Below are positions 11,111 to 22,959 of a stretch of 64,000 bases of DNA, one piece after another. Below the pieces are notes generated by a model, which searched no databases, had not been told where the DNA came from, and worked only from the letters and a program-made list of their open reading frames with translations. Each line of letters begins with the position of its first letter. The first letter of the stretch is position 1. Origin of the DNA: Porodaedalea pini (taxonomy: Eukaryota; Basidiomycota; Agaricomycetes; Hymenochaetales; Hymenochaetaceae); assembly GCA_002794775.1 (NCBI GenBank), contig NBAY01000020.1, positions 372,001 through 436,000 of the forward strand, given 5' to 3'. A program made the position numbers and the translations under genes.

Positions 11111-13569
11111 CTAGGAACTGCACGCGCCGTTGTCGGTCCACACTCCCGCTAAGGAACAAAAGAAACATGAGGCTCGATTAATGTTATCACTATTCGAAAG
11201 TCAGAGGACGCACCAGAACCTCCCGGAGTGTCTCCCTGTGTCCACCATTTAGCAGTCCAGATATCGCCACCTACACATAGAAGCGAGCGAGTGTCAGTTA
11301 GAGTTCAATGAGAAAATGTGCAGGGGATACGGACTGTAGGAAACCTGAGCGCCTCCAGTATACACACTCTGTAAGATAATGCAGAAGTCGATCAGCCTTA
11401 TACCTAGTTTGGCCACCTGTTTCAACAGACGTACGGTTGAGACCCATGCTGCGACATCACAAGAACCCGATGACGGCGAGGAAGACAACGAAGTGCTGGT
11501 ACTAGACACGGACTCGGAACTGGTACTCGGCACGGACTCGGAGCTGGTGCTGCTGTGCTGCTGGACCCGGAACTGGTACTAGACCCAGAACTCGTGCCCA
11601 TGTTGTTACGGATGTTGTCCCATTTACTATCCGGGTAGCTAACGGCAGTTCTGTAAGATATCAAGAGTCGTAGGAAAGAGGAAAGCGCACTTTATGTGGT
11701 TCTCGGTCTGATCTAGAGAACCGAAGATGTTGGCCGTGGTGGTCACGAGCGAGTCGCTAGTCCCGGTCTTGTCTGTCGAAAGCTACATTGCATCGAATTT
11801 CAGTCAGCCAAGCGGTACAGTAGAGATCTTGCGCAACTCACATCCCAGAACATCTGCCCCGCAAGACCCTTGGAGACCACATACTGCGCCTTGATAGTCG
11901 CGATATGCGGCGTGTCATACGACACCAGCTCCTTCTTCGACGCGTCGTAGGAGTAGCTTGACACGTCTGTCAAGTTCTCGAAAACGGAGGCGCCTGCGAG
12001 TGGAAGGTCGGAGTAGGAGTATATGCCTGCTTCGGTCGTTCCGGGACCGATCTTCGTACAGGTGTAGAAGGATTAGACACGCTCAGGAAGAAAGAAGATG
12101 TCAACGTACGCCGTTGTAAGGCTGACCAATGCCGTCAGTGTCCTCGAATGCTCGACCATAAAGCGGGATCCCTGTGTGTATGCGCTTAAGTCAGTAGGAA
12201 TGAGCCCACATAAGCAAAAAGCACTCACCCATATTGATTTTACCCGCCGTGGCGCCACTCTCCAGATAGAACGTGACAGCCTCGTCAGTGCTAACGTTAG
12301 TACGCTCGCCACCGTACAAGTTGGCTTGATTATCAGCCTACAGATTTGATGTCATCATGAGGAATGGTGTGCGGAGGCATTGATAAAACAAAGACATACG
12401 AAGGTAAGCCATGATCCGGCGTAATCATACGCCATCAGGTTCCAGTATGTTAGAGCTGCATCCATTTGAGGAACATCCAGGAAGGCATAATTCGCAGAGC
12501 CCGCAGAAACAGCCGCCTGGTACAATTAAGTCGTCTCAGAAGTATTAAATAAAATAGATTTAAAGAAATTCGAGACTGACAGTCAACTGATATGGCACTG
12601 TATCCCCGTTCGTCGCAGCCAGTTGGGTGAAAGCCGTCCGTAGAGACGTAAACAACTCAGCAAAACCTTCTCCCTGGGCTGTACTGGACGGGTATTCGAA
12701 GTCGAGATCACTGATTCCATACAAAGCAAGATTTCAGAAGATATTAGATTAGTGGGAAGAATCGAAACGTACATTCCGTCAAAGCCATAATCCTTGATCA
12801 ACTGCACTGCAGAGTTCACGAAGACAGTAATTGCAGATGCATCGGTCACGAAAGCGAAATGGTTGTCCTGCGAGTATGTCCAGCCACCGATGGACAGGAG
12901 AACTTTAAGGTTTCTGAGAAAGAGTCAGAGCTCTGAAAGTGATTCGTCAATGAGACCTTCATACCTATTGGCGAGCTTCAGCAGATAAAGCTAAAAATGC
13001 GATCTTATTAGCAAGGATAACAAGGCTCAGGATTGGATGATTTTACCTGCTTGAGACACCCATAGAGGTTGTTTCCGGGTTCATCCCACGAGTCCCCAGG
13101 GAAGTGTTTCTGGCAAGCGTTCATTTCAGCACCGGGGTCTTTTCAGCTATTGCGCAGAATAACTCACTTGCTCATCGGCATACGAGTCGGTCAAAACGAT
13201 CGTACCATCTGACTGAATGTCGGCGAAAGCGTAGAGAATATGTGTCAAGGGCGTGACATTTATATCCGTTGGCTCTGCAGACAGAAGTAAACGGGTAGGT
13301 TAGCGCCAACTTCACGCTGACCAAGACGAAGTAATGATTCACGGAAGTTGGCCCCGTATATTCCCCTAAAATCATCCGATTTGATGAATGATTGGTGAAG
13401 CAAATCGAGAACACATAACTTACCAGTTGGTGAAATACGCAGCCTGGACCTTGGTATCCCCACGCTCATCGAGAACATTGGTCCTTGAGATAGCAGAAGC
13501 ACGCGCAAGGGTGAACGAAAGCAAGGTGAGAGAAAGAAGTTTCACGATCGTTTGACCGAATGCCGTCAT
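11111..13569 (-). CDS. Secreted GH18 chitinase with C-terminal CBM5/12-type module
   Basis: It is a chitin-degrading enzyme of the fungal class V-like GH18 type. The start (complement of 13567-13569) gives a signal peptide [56 protein letters not shown] and the catalytic FDGIDLDFEYP (DxxDxDxE) follow in order. Then come [21 protein letters not shown] and GQMFWDLSTDK. A Ser/Thr-rich linker leads to [12 protein letters not shown] and [16 protein letters not shown], a chitin-binding CBM5/12 pattern, ending NGACSS. It differs clearly from the other chitinases of the cluster. Many short introns interrupt it. The linker shows an apparent one-base frame change near 11530-11600 ([10 protein letters not shown] in one frame, [15 protein letters not shown] in the next), which would uncouple the CBM. 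The GH18 part is intact. Confidence 0.82.
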
Positions 13570-13708
13570 TTCCGTAGAAAGCAAGGAGACGGGGAAGAGT
13601 CGTCAGGAGAAAACAACGGGGACAGCAATGAGATAGCGAGAGGGAAGGATGGTCAGCCTGAGCTCAGCCGTCGACAACCTGGCTTCTGCATAAGGTGAGA
13701 CTAACCCT

Positions 13709-13715
13709 TATATAC
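13709..13715 (-). promoter_or_regulatory. TATA box of the CBM chitinase
   Basis: On the minus strand the sequence reads TATATAAGG about 140 bp upstream of the start at 13569. The upstream 13720-14330 stretch holds no recognisable gene and is the likely promoter region. Confidence 0.5.
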
Positions 13716-14764
13716 CTCCTCGAGTGTCAGCCTCAGGAGAACCCAGCCACTTCACGCATCGGAGGAACAGAAACGCGAAGTCATAGAGCGACAGCGCATG
13801 AAGAAAGAGGTTCGCCGGTAAGAAAACGGTAATGTCTTTATTATAGAATATTCGGATCCACAGCAAGACAGATAGGGAGAAGGAGCTGGCAAGTTCAAGT
13901 AAGGACGGCGTGAACATGCAGAAAGAGGCAGGAGCCGGTATGCAAATGCCCGACCGGTTCAGGTATGGTGGTCCTGTACCGACATTCCATAAAGCATGCC
14001 TCGTACGTCCGGAGCATGTGCGTGCTCTGTATCCGGGGCAGAATAGCTTGTATAACGACGTCTTGTCATGATGCGTCCCTTGTCAGCACATCGACAAGAT
14101 AAGTATACTTGCATTTGTTCGGTTATTCAGCTTATATGGCAGATCCTGACGATCCGGTTGATAGGAAAGCGGTAGCCCGTTTATCACCCCTCGGGGTGAA
14201 GTCAGTTGAGAAGCGCAGTGTTGAATCTCGACTGTGACGTGGCTGGCAGTCGAACATGAAGAGCATATGGCGGTTGTTCTCTCCTGATTCGACGAAAGTC
14301 GTTATCGCGTCAGAATCATGCTCGCACCTCCTAAAAATTGTTTATAGGAAGCATATCTTGGTCTTGTGCAGAAGTCATTCGCATGATTTTTGGCCTTATG
14401 TTCGAGTTTAAGTTCAAAGCCGCGGCGCGTCGATTTAAGATTCTTCAAGCAAAGCTCGCTTACATAACAGAATTACACTATAGTCCATTTCTTCGACTTT
14501 TACACGCTTTAGGTAGATTTTTTGATACATATGCTTTCAATTCCACCTTACAGAAAGGATGACTAGTAGTACATGAGGAGGAGAATGGTCGAAAATCGAA
14601 AATTGAAAGACAGAGGGTATGAAAGAACAATGACGAGAAAACTCCGAAGAAACTCGACAAAAGAAGGGATGACATCCGTACACTGATATAGTGATATAGT
14701 CTAAAGACATCCAATTTGTTGGCACAAGCCTAATATTCATTCGACTTGTGACGCTTCGCTGAAT

Positions 14765-16275
14765 CTATTCAGCGAAGGCTTGCGAGCGGACAGTTTCGAT
14801 CCAGGAAGCAGCAGCGTCGGGGAACTGAAACACATTCAAAACTCATCAGACACGTACTCCTGATATGAAAGCAAAGGAAGGCATACCTCCCAAACCATTA
14901 CACCGGCGTTCCAGCCCTTGTTCTTCGCCTGCTCGACGCACCCGGCGAGCGTCGACGGGTCGATGAAGCCGTTGTTTGCGTCGCTTGACGTGGCAGGTTT
15001 TCCAATGACGAGCTTGTCCAGTGCGATGCCACTAGCAGCGATCTGGAACAACGCGGATTCGGGCCAGGTGCTAGAGGAGTTGGTCAGGAGGCCGCTACAT
15101 GTCGTGTATTCGCTGGTTCCCTCTGCAATAAATAATTAGATTGGTAAGGCGAAGGAGCTGATAAGACTTACGGTTATAGAACTTTGTTTCCATTTATCGG
15201 AATATATAAGTTGACGAAACATGGGAGCATGAGAAGGAGAGATTCACCTGGACATTGTACTGCAAGATATTGGTTAGACAATACACACAAAACTTTGACA
15301 GATAAATACTTACCCAGTCAATCAAGCTACCAACATTCTTGTCGACAGTGAGATAAGCGCCGCCGCCGAATTTGTTTGGAGAGAACCAAGGTGCAACGGC
15401 TGCAGAGACAGAAACAGCTTGTTTTAGAAACGTTTATTAAATAGAAAGGGGTGAGAAACATACGAGCATGCGTGAGAATGAAGTTGCCTTGCGGGAGTTG
15501 TGTGCGGAGCTGCTGCGTAAAAGTCGTAAGCCAGGCTTCAGCCTTGCCGTCGCCTGCATTGATAGCGTTGAAGTCCTTTACAGACGCATCAGTGACTTCT
15601 CCAAAATCAAACTTGAGAGGAAAGGGACTGACCTCGTAATCAACGTCAATGCCGTCAAGGTCAAACTCCTTGACCCAGGCGGCCATCGTGTTTGCTGTTG
15701 AGGTAGGGTCGGCATTAGAGGACGTCGGCGTGTCGGTCGAGCCAAATACGGAGACGATCAATTTAATGCCTGCCGCCTTTTTTTAATAAAGAAAGAGAAC
15801 AGATAAATTACAGAGATCGTAATCGCTCAAGTAATCCACTCACTTCGTACTGAGCTTTGACCGTGCTGCGCTGAGAAGCATTGAGCTGGGTCCATTCTTC
15901 GGCCTTATCGAAGGCGCCTTCTGTGAGTAGGAAAGAAAGTGCGCTGAAATGACGTCAGGAACATGCTTCTTTCTCAGATTTGGGGCTTCTTACAAGACGT
16001 TGTACCCCTTGAATTTTGAAAGTCAATACTGTAATCTTAGAGACGTTTTGATAAATACTCACCTTTACCTGAGAGACATCGGGTGGGCCAGTCTCTCCAG
16101 AAACAGATTGATCGCTGTAGATGACGAAATGCGGGGCAGCAGGAGTGGCACGAGCGAGGAACTTGCGTGCTGTACTGTCCAAGCTGTGCTCATCGACAGG
16201 CAAGGAGAACACGGTGGTGAGATGAGCGAGTGTGCAGAAGAGAACGATGAGCGAAGAGAGCACTGCGGAGAGCAT
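14765..16275 (-). CDS. Secreted GH18 chitinase, tandem copy A
   Basis: A chitinase of the same type as the 3407 gene but without the heptad linker. Start MLSAVLSSLIVLFCTLAHL is a signal peptide. Mature sequence PHFVIYSDQ, ALSFLLTEGAFDKAEEW, GIKLIVSVFGSTDTP and catalytic DGIDVDYE follow in order. Then come GDGKAEAWLTTFTQQ, ALDKLVIGKPATSSDANNG and end WIETVRSQAFAE. At least eight short introns interrupt the gene, more than in the 3407 relative. Two consecutive microexons, 12 nt (15248-15259, YNVQ) and 10 nt (15172-15181, FYN plus one base), are needed to join the frame. The frame looks intact. Copy B is its tandem duplicate. A TATAAA lies about 97 bp upstream. Confidence 0.85.
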
Positions 16276-16371
16276 GATAAAGAATGGTATGTCTGCGCGG
16301 AGCAGAGCAGGTGTCTGAGGACAGTGGGGGAGAGCAATGGCTAGAGACCTTCATCTTCTGGTCCCGAGTGC

Positions 16372-16377
16372 TTTATA
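16372..16377 (-). promoter_or_regulatory. TATA box of chitinase copy A
   Basis: TATAAA on the minus strand, about 97 bp upstream of the ATG at 16275. The same element and spacing are kept in copy B. Confidence 0.55.
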
Positions 16378-16969
16378 GACTCAGAGTGTAAGCCATTGAT
16401 TGTGTCGCATTTTCTAATGTTGTCGACTTGGCTGAAAGGCGCAATATGTGCGGAAGTGCGACACACGGCTGTCGGGAGTAGTTGCTTTCACAAGGTCACC
16501 GAATGCCAAAACGCCAGCGCATCGTCCAAAATCCAGAAAATGAGTGTTCAGGTGCCAGCATAGTGTGTGCGTCGTTTCCCATCGGTCCATGCGGAAACGA
16601 AGCTAAATCGAGCAAAGGACAGAAACCGTCGTAAAGCCGGTCATTCGATTTCACAAGCGAGAGAGCTCAGACAGCACAGAAGACCTAAGACACGTCAGTA
16701 TCAGAAAGTATATCATGAAGAGGGGCGGGGCAGGACGATCATGAAGGAAGGAGTAAACTTCTTTCGACTGCCGACAACGGAAGTCACCTCATTTCAGATC
16801 CAGAGTGCGCTGTCAATCTTTGAATATTAATGGTCTTCGGATACTGAGTTTGTTGCTTATCCCCGGTGCTCCTTATAGCCCCTGCCTTCACAGAGGCAGA
16901 AATATATGTTGTCCCCACGCAGACCGGTTATTGTCATCTGAAACCATAAATTGGAAAACAAAACTGTTG

Positions 16970-17398
16970 GGCCCTGTTCGGATCCGCCAATACGGCCGCG
17001 ATAACGTCGTAGTGCTAGTGTTAAGATAGCTGACAACCGGAGTTTGCCGTCATAAGGCTATCACACGGGCTGTGGTCAGTATCCTCAGCCTGTGTCTAAG
17101 ATCTTTTTTGGCACGTACAAAGGCAAAGACACAAACAGCACGACACTAGTACTCCAGCACTGCAGCAAACTGCAACCACCAAAGCCATGTTGCTGTTCAG
17201 ACTGTTTCTGCTAGTGCTGGGCCATAGCAGGTCGAAATGCAAGATATTATAGCCATAGTAGATTGTCGCGGCGGCCATGAAGGAGTGACTAAATTACAGG
17301 AACGCGCATGTGAACGAGATGTAAATCCAAACGCCCAGTTAGCTTACGACGTGGTAGCTAAGCACTACGGGGTCTTATTGACGGATCCAAACAGGGTC
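16970..17398. mobile_element. 429-bp MITE inserted in duplication copy A
   Basis: The ends are inverted repeats: left GGCCCTGTTCGGATCC (from 16970) and right, on the complement, GACCCTGTTTGGATCC (from 17398). Flanking trinucleotides TTG (left) and TTA (right) fit a TTA target duplication with one change, as for PIF/Harbinger Tourist-like elements. Copy B has no such segment: near 21200 it passes directly between the sequences that flank this element. It has no coding capacity. The superfamily is inferred from the target site and is uncertain. Confidence 0.65.
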
Positions 17399-18978
17399 TT
17401 AGGACGGAGAGACAATGAACCTAACCCGTTTTCTCTCACAATAATTGCGGATACAACCGTAGATCATTTCCGAATCATGAACTAGCATAGACCTCGAGTT
17501 TATGATTGGCATGCCGACAAGGAGTTTGAGAACTTCTCCATAAAAGAAGGCCTGTCCTCGAGGAGCAAAATTGAGGCGATACACCAGTAATCTCAGCTCG
17601 AGTCTGCACATGCAACGGAGGTCAACGGGTGTATTGTAAGTCAAATTGCAAGAACTCCTCGAGGAAAAATGAGTTGTTCCAATGTTTCCTTCCGCGAAGC
17701 GACAACTCACCGCGGGAGAAGACTAAAGCACACAGAAAGCCATAAAGGTGTTGCAAAGTATACGGTGCGCCTGATCGGAAAGAAATCTAACTTAGCTATC
17801 CAGATGGTAGTTCATCAATGACACGCTGGCAGACTGACGTGGCTTCGTCCACGTAGAGACGTACCTTGAGAACTGGAGAGCACAAATGCTATGGACAGCC
17901 AGAGTCGCAATGATGCTGACTGAACAGACTACCACTCTATCGCATAGGTCTTATCTTGAGGAAGACTGCCACCTGCACGGACAAGAACGAAAGACGTCCG
18001 CTAGACTATCCTGGACTGAGGCACTGAGGCAGGCAGCCTCTCGAGAAACAAGATAGACCTCTCACACGACCAAGCGGTATATCTTTCCTATGTCTTCTTC
18101 GTATAAGCATCATCCAGCGAGTTGAAATTAAACACTCACTTTATACGGGATGCTTTCCGCCATCAGGCTACCGCTTCCTTCATCACAGCTCGCTAGGTTC
18201 GGCCACCTTCTTGCTACTTCGGAAGGGCTCACACTCGCGGAAGTCTGGTCAGAAAAAATTGAGCACCGCTAAAGAGCTCTAGCTGTATCGCGAGGAGGAC
18301 TCCATCCAAGTCGGTTTCCTGCGAACTGAAGATTTTGCAGCTCAAAGCATGACGTACATAACGTAGAAAGGACTGAAGAGTCTCTACCTGAAAATAACGG
18401 GGGTCGCAGGCTAGTAGAGCTCCGACTATCGATGAAGACAATGCCGGCAAGGACAAGGGATTGGAGGACACTTTGGAAAATCAAGACAGCGCAGCGCATT
18501 GAAGTCCCAGTGAACCGGCCCTGGAGGCGCCCACACATCACGTCATCATACGTGAGAATAATATCCCTTTCTAATCAAGTACTTATAGGAGGGATATCTT
18601 CATTAATATTCGCTTGATCTCTGGCCTTATGTTCGAGTTTAGGTTCAAGCGCGTAGACTCAGATTTTTCAAGCAAAGCTCGCTTACATAACAGAATTACA
18701 CCATAGTCCGTTTCTTCGACATTTCTTTCCTTTGCAAGCTTGAAGTAAATTCTTTGATTCATTTGCTTTCAATTCCATTTCGCAGAAAGGATGACTAGTA
18801 GTACATGAGGAGGACAATAGCCCCAAATCGAAAATTGAAAAGACAGAGCGTATGAAAGAACGATGGTAAGGAAATCCCGAAGAAGCTTAACAAAAGAAGG
18901 GATGATATCCAGCTCTAAAGATATCCAATTTGTCGGCAAAAGCCTATTATTTATTCGGCTCGTGACGCTCCGCTGAAT

Positions 18979-20502
18979 CTATTCAGGGAAGGCTTGCGAG
19001 CGGACAGTTTCGATCCAGGAAGCAGCAGCGTCGGGGAACTGAAACACATTCAAAACTCATCAGACACGTACTCCTGATATGAAAGCAAAGGGAAGGCATA
19101 CCTCCCAAACCATTACACCAGCGTCCCAGCCCTGGTCCTTTGCCTGTTCGACGCACCCGGCGAGCGTCGACGGGTCGATGAAGCCGTTGCTCGCGTCGCT
19201 CGAGGTGGCGGGCTTTCCGATGACGAGCTTGTCCAGTGCGATGCCGCTAGCAGCGATCTGGAACAACGCGGATTCGGGCCAGGTGCTGGACGAGTTGGTC
19301 AGGAGGCCGCTGCATGTCGTGTATTCGCTGGTTCCCTCTGAAAGAAAAGGTTAGATTGGGAAGGTGTAAGAAGTCGGCGAGACTCACGGTTATAGAACTA
19401 CAATTTTGTTCAGAGAAGTATGAGAAGTTGAGTCAATGAAACTTAAAGTACGGACAGAGACCAATTTACCTGAACATTGTACTGCAAGAACCCGATGAGA
19501 CATTGTACAAAGTCGTGAGACAGATGCTGCTTACCCAGTCAATCAGGCTTCCGACATTCTCGTCGACAGTGAGGTATGCACCGCCGCCAAACTTGCCAGG
19601 AGAGAACCAAGGTGCAACGGCTACAAGAAATAGATACAACTTATTTCAGACACGTGTATTAAGTGGAAAGAGGTAGAAAACATACGAGCGTGCGTGAGAA
19701 TGAAGTCGCCTTGCGGGAGTTGCGTGCGGAGCTGCTGCGTGAAGGTTGTAAGCCAAGCCTCAGCCTTGCCATCGCCCGCGTCGATAGCGTTAAAATCCTT
19801 TACAGACACATTAGCTACGTGTCTAAATAATTTCAGGATTTAAATAACAGACCTCGTAATCGACGTCGATACCGTCAAGGTCAAACTCCTGGACCCATGC
19901 GGCCATAGTGTTTGCCGTCGCGACGGGGTCGTCGCCAGAAGATGTCGGTGCGTCGGTCGAACCAAATACGGAGACGATCAATTTAATGCCTGCCGCCTTT
20001 TTTTATAAAAAAAAGAGAACAGATAAATTACAGAGATCGTACTCGCTCAAGTAATCCACTCACTTCGTACTGAGATTTGACCGTGCTGCGCTGAGAAGCA
20101 TTGAGCTGGGTCCATTCTTCGGCCTTATCGAAGGCGCCTTCTGTGAGTAGGAAAGAAAGTGCGCTGAAATGACGTCAGGAACATGCTTCTTTCTCAGATT
20201 TGGGGCTTCTTACAAGACGTTGTATCCCTTGAGTCAGAAATTTCAGAAGTCAGTATTTTAATCTTAAGGACGTTTTGATAAATACAGACCTCAACCTGAG
20301 AGACATCGGGTGGGCCAGTCTCTCCAGAAACATATTTATCGCTGTAGATGACGAAATGCGGGGCAGCAGGAGTGGCACGAGCGAGGAACTTGCGTGCTGT
20401 ACTGTCCAAGCTGTGCTCATCGACAGGCAAGGAGAACACGGTGGTGAGATGAGCGAGTGTGCAGAAGAGAACGATGAGCGAAGAGAGCACTGCGGAGAGC
20501 AT
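18979..20502 (-). CDS. Secreted GH18 chitinase, tandem copy B
   Basis: A near twin of copy A with the same signal peptide, exon pattern and catalytic DGIDVDYE. Differences include GDDPVATANT for the A-copy NADPTSTANT, DASNGFIDP for DANNGFIDP, and the last residues SQAFPE for SQAFAE. The two microexons are kept at 19470-19481 (YNVQ) and 19388-19397 (FYN), although the introns around them have diverged, so both splice patterns are under constraint. The frame looks intact. Expression is likely driven by the TATA element at 20598 and by a promoter almost identical to copy A. Confidence 0.85.
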
Positions 20503-20597
20503 GATAAAGAATGGTATGTCTGCGCGGAGCAGAGCAGGTGTCTGAGGACAGTGGGGGAGAGCAATGGCTAGAGACCTTCATCTTCTGGTCCCGAGTG

Positions 20598-20603
20598 TTT
20601 TAT
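20598..20603 (-). promoter_or_regulatory. TATA box of chitinase copy B
   Basis: TATAAA on the minus strand, about 96 bp upstream of the ATG at 20502, in a promoter nearly identical to that of copy A. Confidence 0.55.
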
Positions 20604-22696
20604 AGACTCAGAGTGTAAGCCATTGATTGTGTCGCATTTTCTAATGTTGTCGACTTGGCTGAAAGGCGCAATATGTGCGGAAGTGCGACACACGGCTGTC
20701 GGGAGTAGTTGCTTTCACAAGGTCACCGAATGCCAAAACGCCAGCGCATCGTTCAAAATCCAGAAAACGATTGTTCAGGTGCCAGCATAGTGTGGTCGTC
20801 TCCCATCGGCGCACGCGGAAACGAAGCTAAATCGAGCAAAGGACAGAAACCACGGTAGAGCCGGTCGTTCGATTTCACAAGCGAGAGAGCTCAGATAACA
20901 ACAGAAGACCTAAGACACGTCAGTCTCAGAAAGCGTATCATGAAGAGGGGCGGGACAGGAAGATCATGAAGGAAGGAGTAAACTTCTTTCGATTACCGAA
21001 AGCGGAAGTCACCTCATTTCAGAACTCGAAGAAGATCCAGAGTGCACATGTGTCAATCTTTGAATGGTCTTCAGGTACTGAGTTCATTGCATATCGCCAG
21101 AGTTCCTCATAGTCCCTGCTTTCACAGAGGCAGAAATATATGTTGTCCTCAACAAGACAGCTATTGTCATCCCAAACTGTAAATTTTAAAGCAAAAAATG
21201 TGAGAGCGGAGAAACGGAGAGGTTAAAAAAATCGAAGCCGTTTCCTCTCACAATAGTCACCGGAGACAAGCGTAGATCATTTCCGAATTTTGAATTAGCA
21301 TAGACCTCGAGTTCATGATTGGCATGCCGACAAGGAAAATGAAAACTTCCCTGCAGAAGAAGGCTCGACTTCGAGGGACTGAGATTGAGACAATATACCA
21401 GTAATCTCAGCTCGAGTCTGCACATGTACCGGAACTCAACGGGTGTAAGTCAAATTGCAAGAACCCCTCGAGGAAAAATGGGTTGTTCCAATGTTTCCTT
21501 CCGCGAAGCGACAGCTCACCGCGGGAGAAGCCTAAACGCACGGAAAGCCATAAGGGTATTGCAAAGCATATGGTGCGCCTGATCTGAAATAAATCTAATT
21601 TAGCCATCCAGATGGTAGTCCATCAATGACACGCTGGCAGACTGACGTGGCTTCGTCTAAATAGGGACGTACCTTGAGAACTGGAGAGTACAAAGGCTAT
21701 GGACGGCCAAAGTCGCAAAGACTCTTAGTGAGCAGACTATCACCCTATCGCATAGGTCTTATCTTGAGGAAGACTGCCACCTGCGCGGACAAGAGCGAAA
21801 GAGATCCGCTAAGGTATTCTGGACTGAGGCACCGAGGCAGGCGACTACTCGAAAAATAAGATAGACCTCTCACACGACCAAGCGATATATCTATCGCACA
21901 TCTTTTTCGTATAAGCATCATTAGCGAGGTTGAAATTAAACACTCACTTTATACGGGATGCTTTCCGCTATCGGGCTATTGCTTCATTCATCACATGTCA
22001 CTAAATCCGGCCACCTTCTTGTTACTTCGGAAGGGCTCACACTCGCGGAAGGCCGGTCCAAGAAACTGAGCATCGCTAAAGAGTTCTAGCTGTATCGCGA
22101 GGACCGCGTCCAAGTCGGGTTCCTACGAACAGGAGATCTTGCAGCTCGGAGCATGACGTACATAGCGTAGAAAGGGCTGCAAAGTCTCTGCTTGTTGAAA
22201 AGTGAGGTCGTGGGCTTGCAGAGTCCCAATTATCGATCAGTGCATTGCCGGCGAGGACGAGGACACTTTGAACTTAAGAATTGACGTCAAGACTGCAACG
22301 CATTATGTCATCATGCGTGAGAATAGTTTCCTTTTCTAATTATAATCGAACCTCTGCAATTTTTTTGCCTTCTAGGGCAAGTGCTAGTTAAATTTTGTTT
22401 TCAAAATTCCAAGTCGATTTTAGAGGATAAACTTTGTTTCTGCCATCTTTCCACTGCATTCAAGTTTGAATCGATACATGGAAAGCGCACCTTCCCGAGC
22501 CCGACGCATCGCGACACGCAACACATTTGAAGCTCCGACTCCTACTGGAGCACCTCACTCTTCCGCTTAAGCTTGTTACAATATCAATAGGATAAAGAGA
22601 AGACCGTTCCTTAATCTCAGAAGTCTCACTTTTTCAGTTTAGATTCATTTACTCAAACAGAACAGACACTTGATTCTAGTGTACATACAACCAGCT

Positions 22697-22950
22697 GAAG
22701 TCCCGGCTTCGCCGGGACTTCACTTCAAATGCAGTGCTTAGATCCATCCCAGCTTCGCTGGGACTTGTTTTTAAAATGCAATGCTTAGATCCATCCTGGC
22801 TTTGCCAGGACTTGTTTTTTTAAACGCAATGCTTAGATCCATCCTGGCTTTGCCAGGACTTGTTTTTTAAAACGCAATGCTTAGATCCATCCTGGCTTCG
22901 CCAGGACTTGGGTTTAAACACAGTGCTCATATTTATTCTGGCTTTATCTG
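22697..22950 (+). repeat. 48-bp minisatellite, each unit with a perfect hairpin
   Basis: About five units with a 46-48-bp period. Each contains a palindrome such as TCCTGGCTTTGCCAGGA and the spacer GCTTAGATCCATCC (copies at about 22737, 22783, 22831, 22879). Base changes in one stem half are matched in the other: CCCGGC/GCCGGG, CCCAGC/GCTGGG, CCTGGC/GCCAGG. The last unit decays. Confidence 0.8.
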
Positions 22951-22959
22951 AGTTCTACA

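Larger units (their letters stand above)
14338..18578 (+). repeat. Tandem segmental duplication, copy A
   Basis: This first unit of a direct tandem duplication contains the chitinase gene at 14765-16275 and about 2.2 kb of its upstream DNA. It matches 18579-22342 along its whole length: opening TTATAGGA then CTTATGTTCGAGTTTA, closing CGTGAGAATA near 18555. It is about 0.4 kb longer than copy B because of an insertion at 16970-17398. Apart from that insertion, I see no second gene in the upstream half. Confidence 0.85.
18579..22342 (+). repeat. Tandem segmental duplication, copy B
   Basis: This is the second unit of the duplication, with the chitinase at 18979-20502. It lacks the MITE of copy A. 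Identity to copy A is uneven: near perfect over the promoter and some introns, clearly lower over other introns and over the distal upstream DNA. No further gene is recognised between 20610 and 22342. Confidence 0.85.

Noticed and set aside
22697..22950. Regular repeats with palindromes resembling a CRISPR array
   Set aside because: The genome is fungal, the repeats are contiguous variants of one 48-bp unit with no unique spacers, and no cas genes are present. It is a minisatellite.
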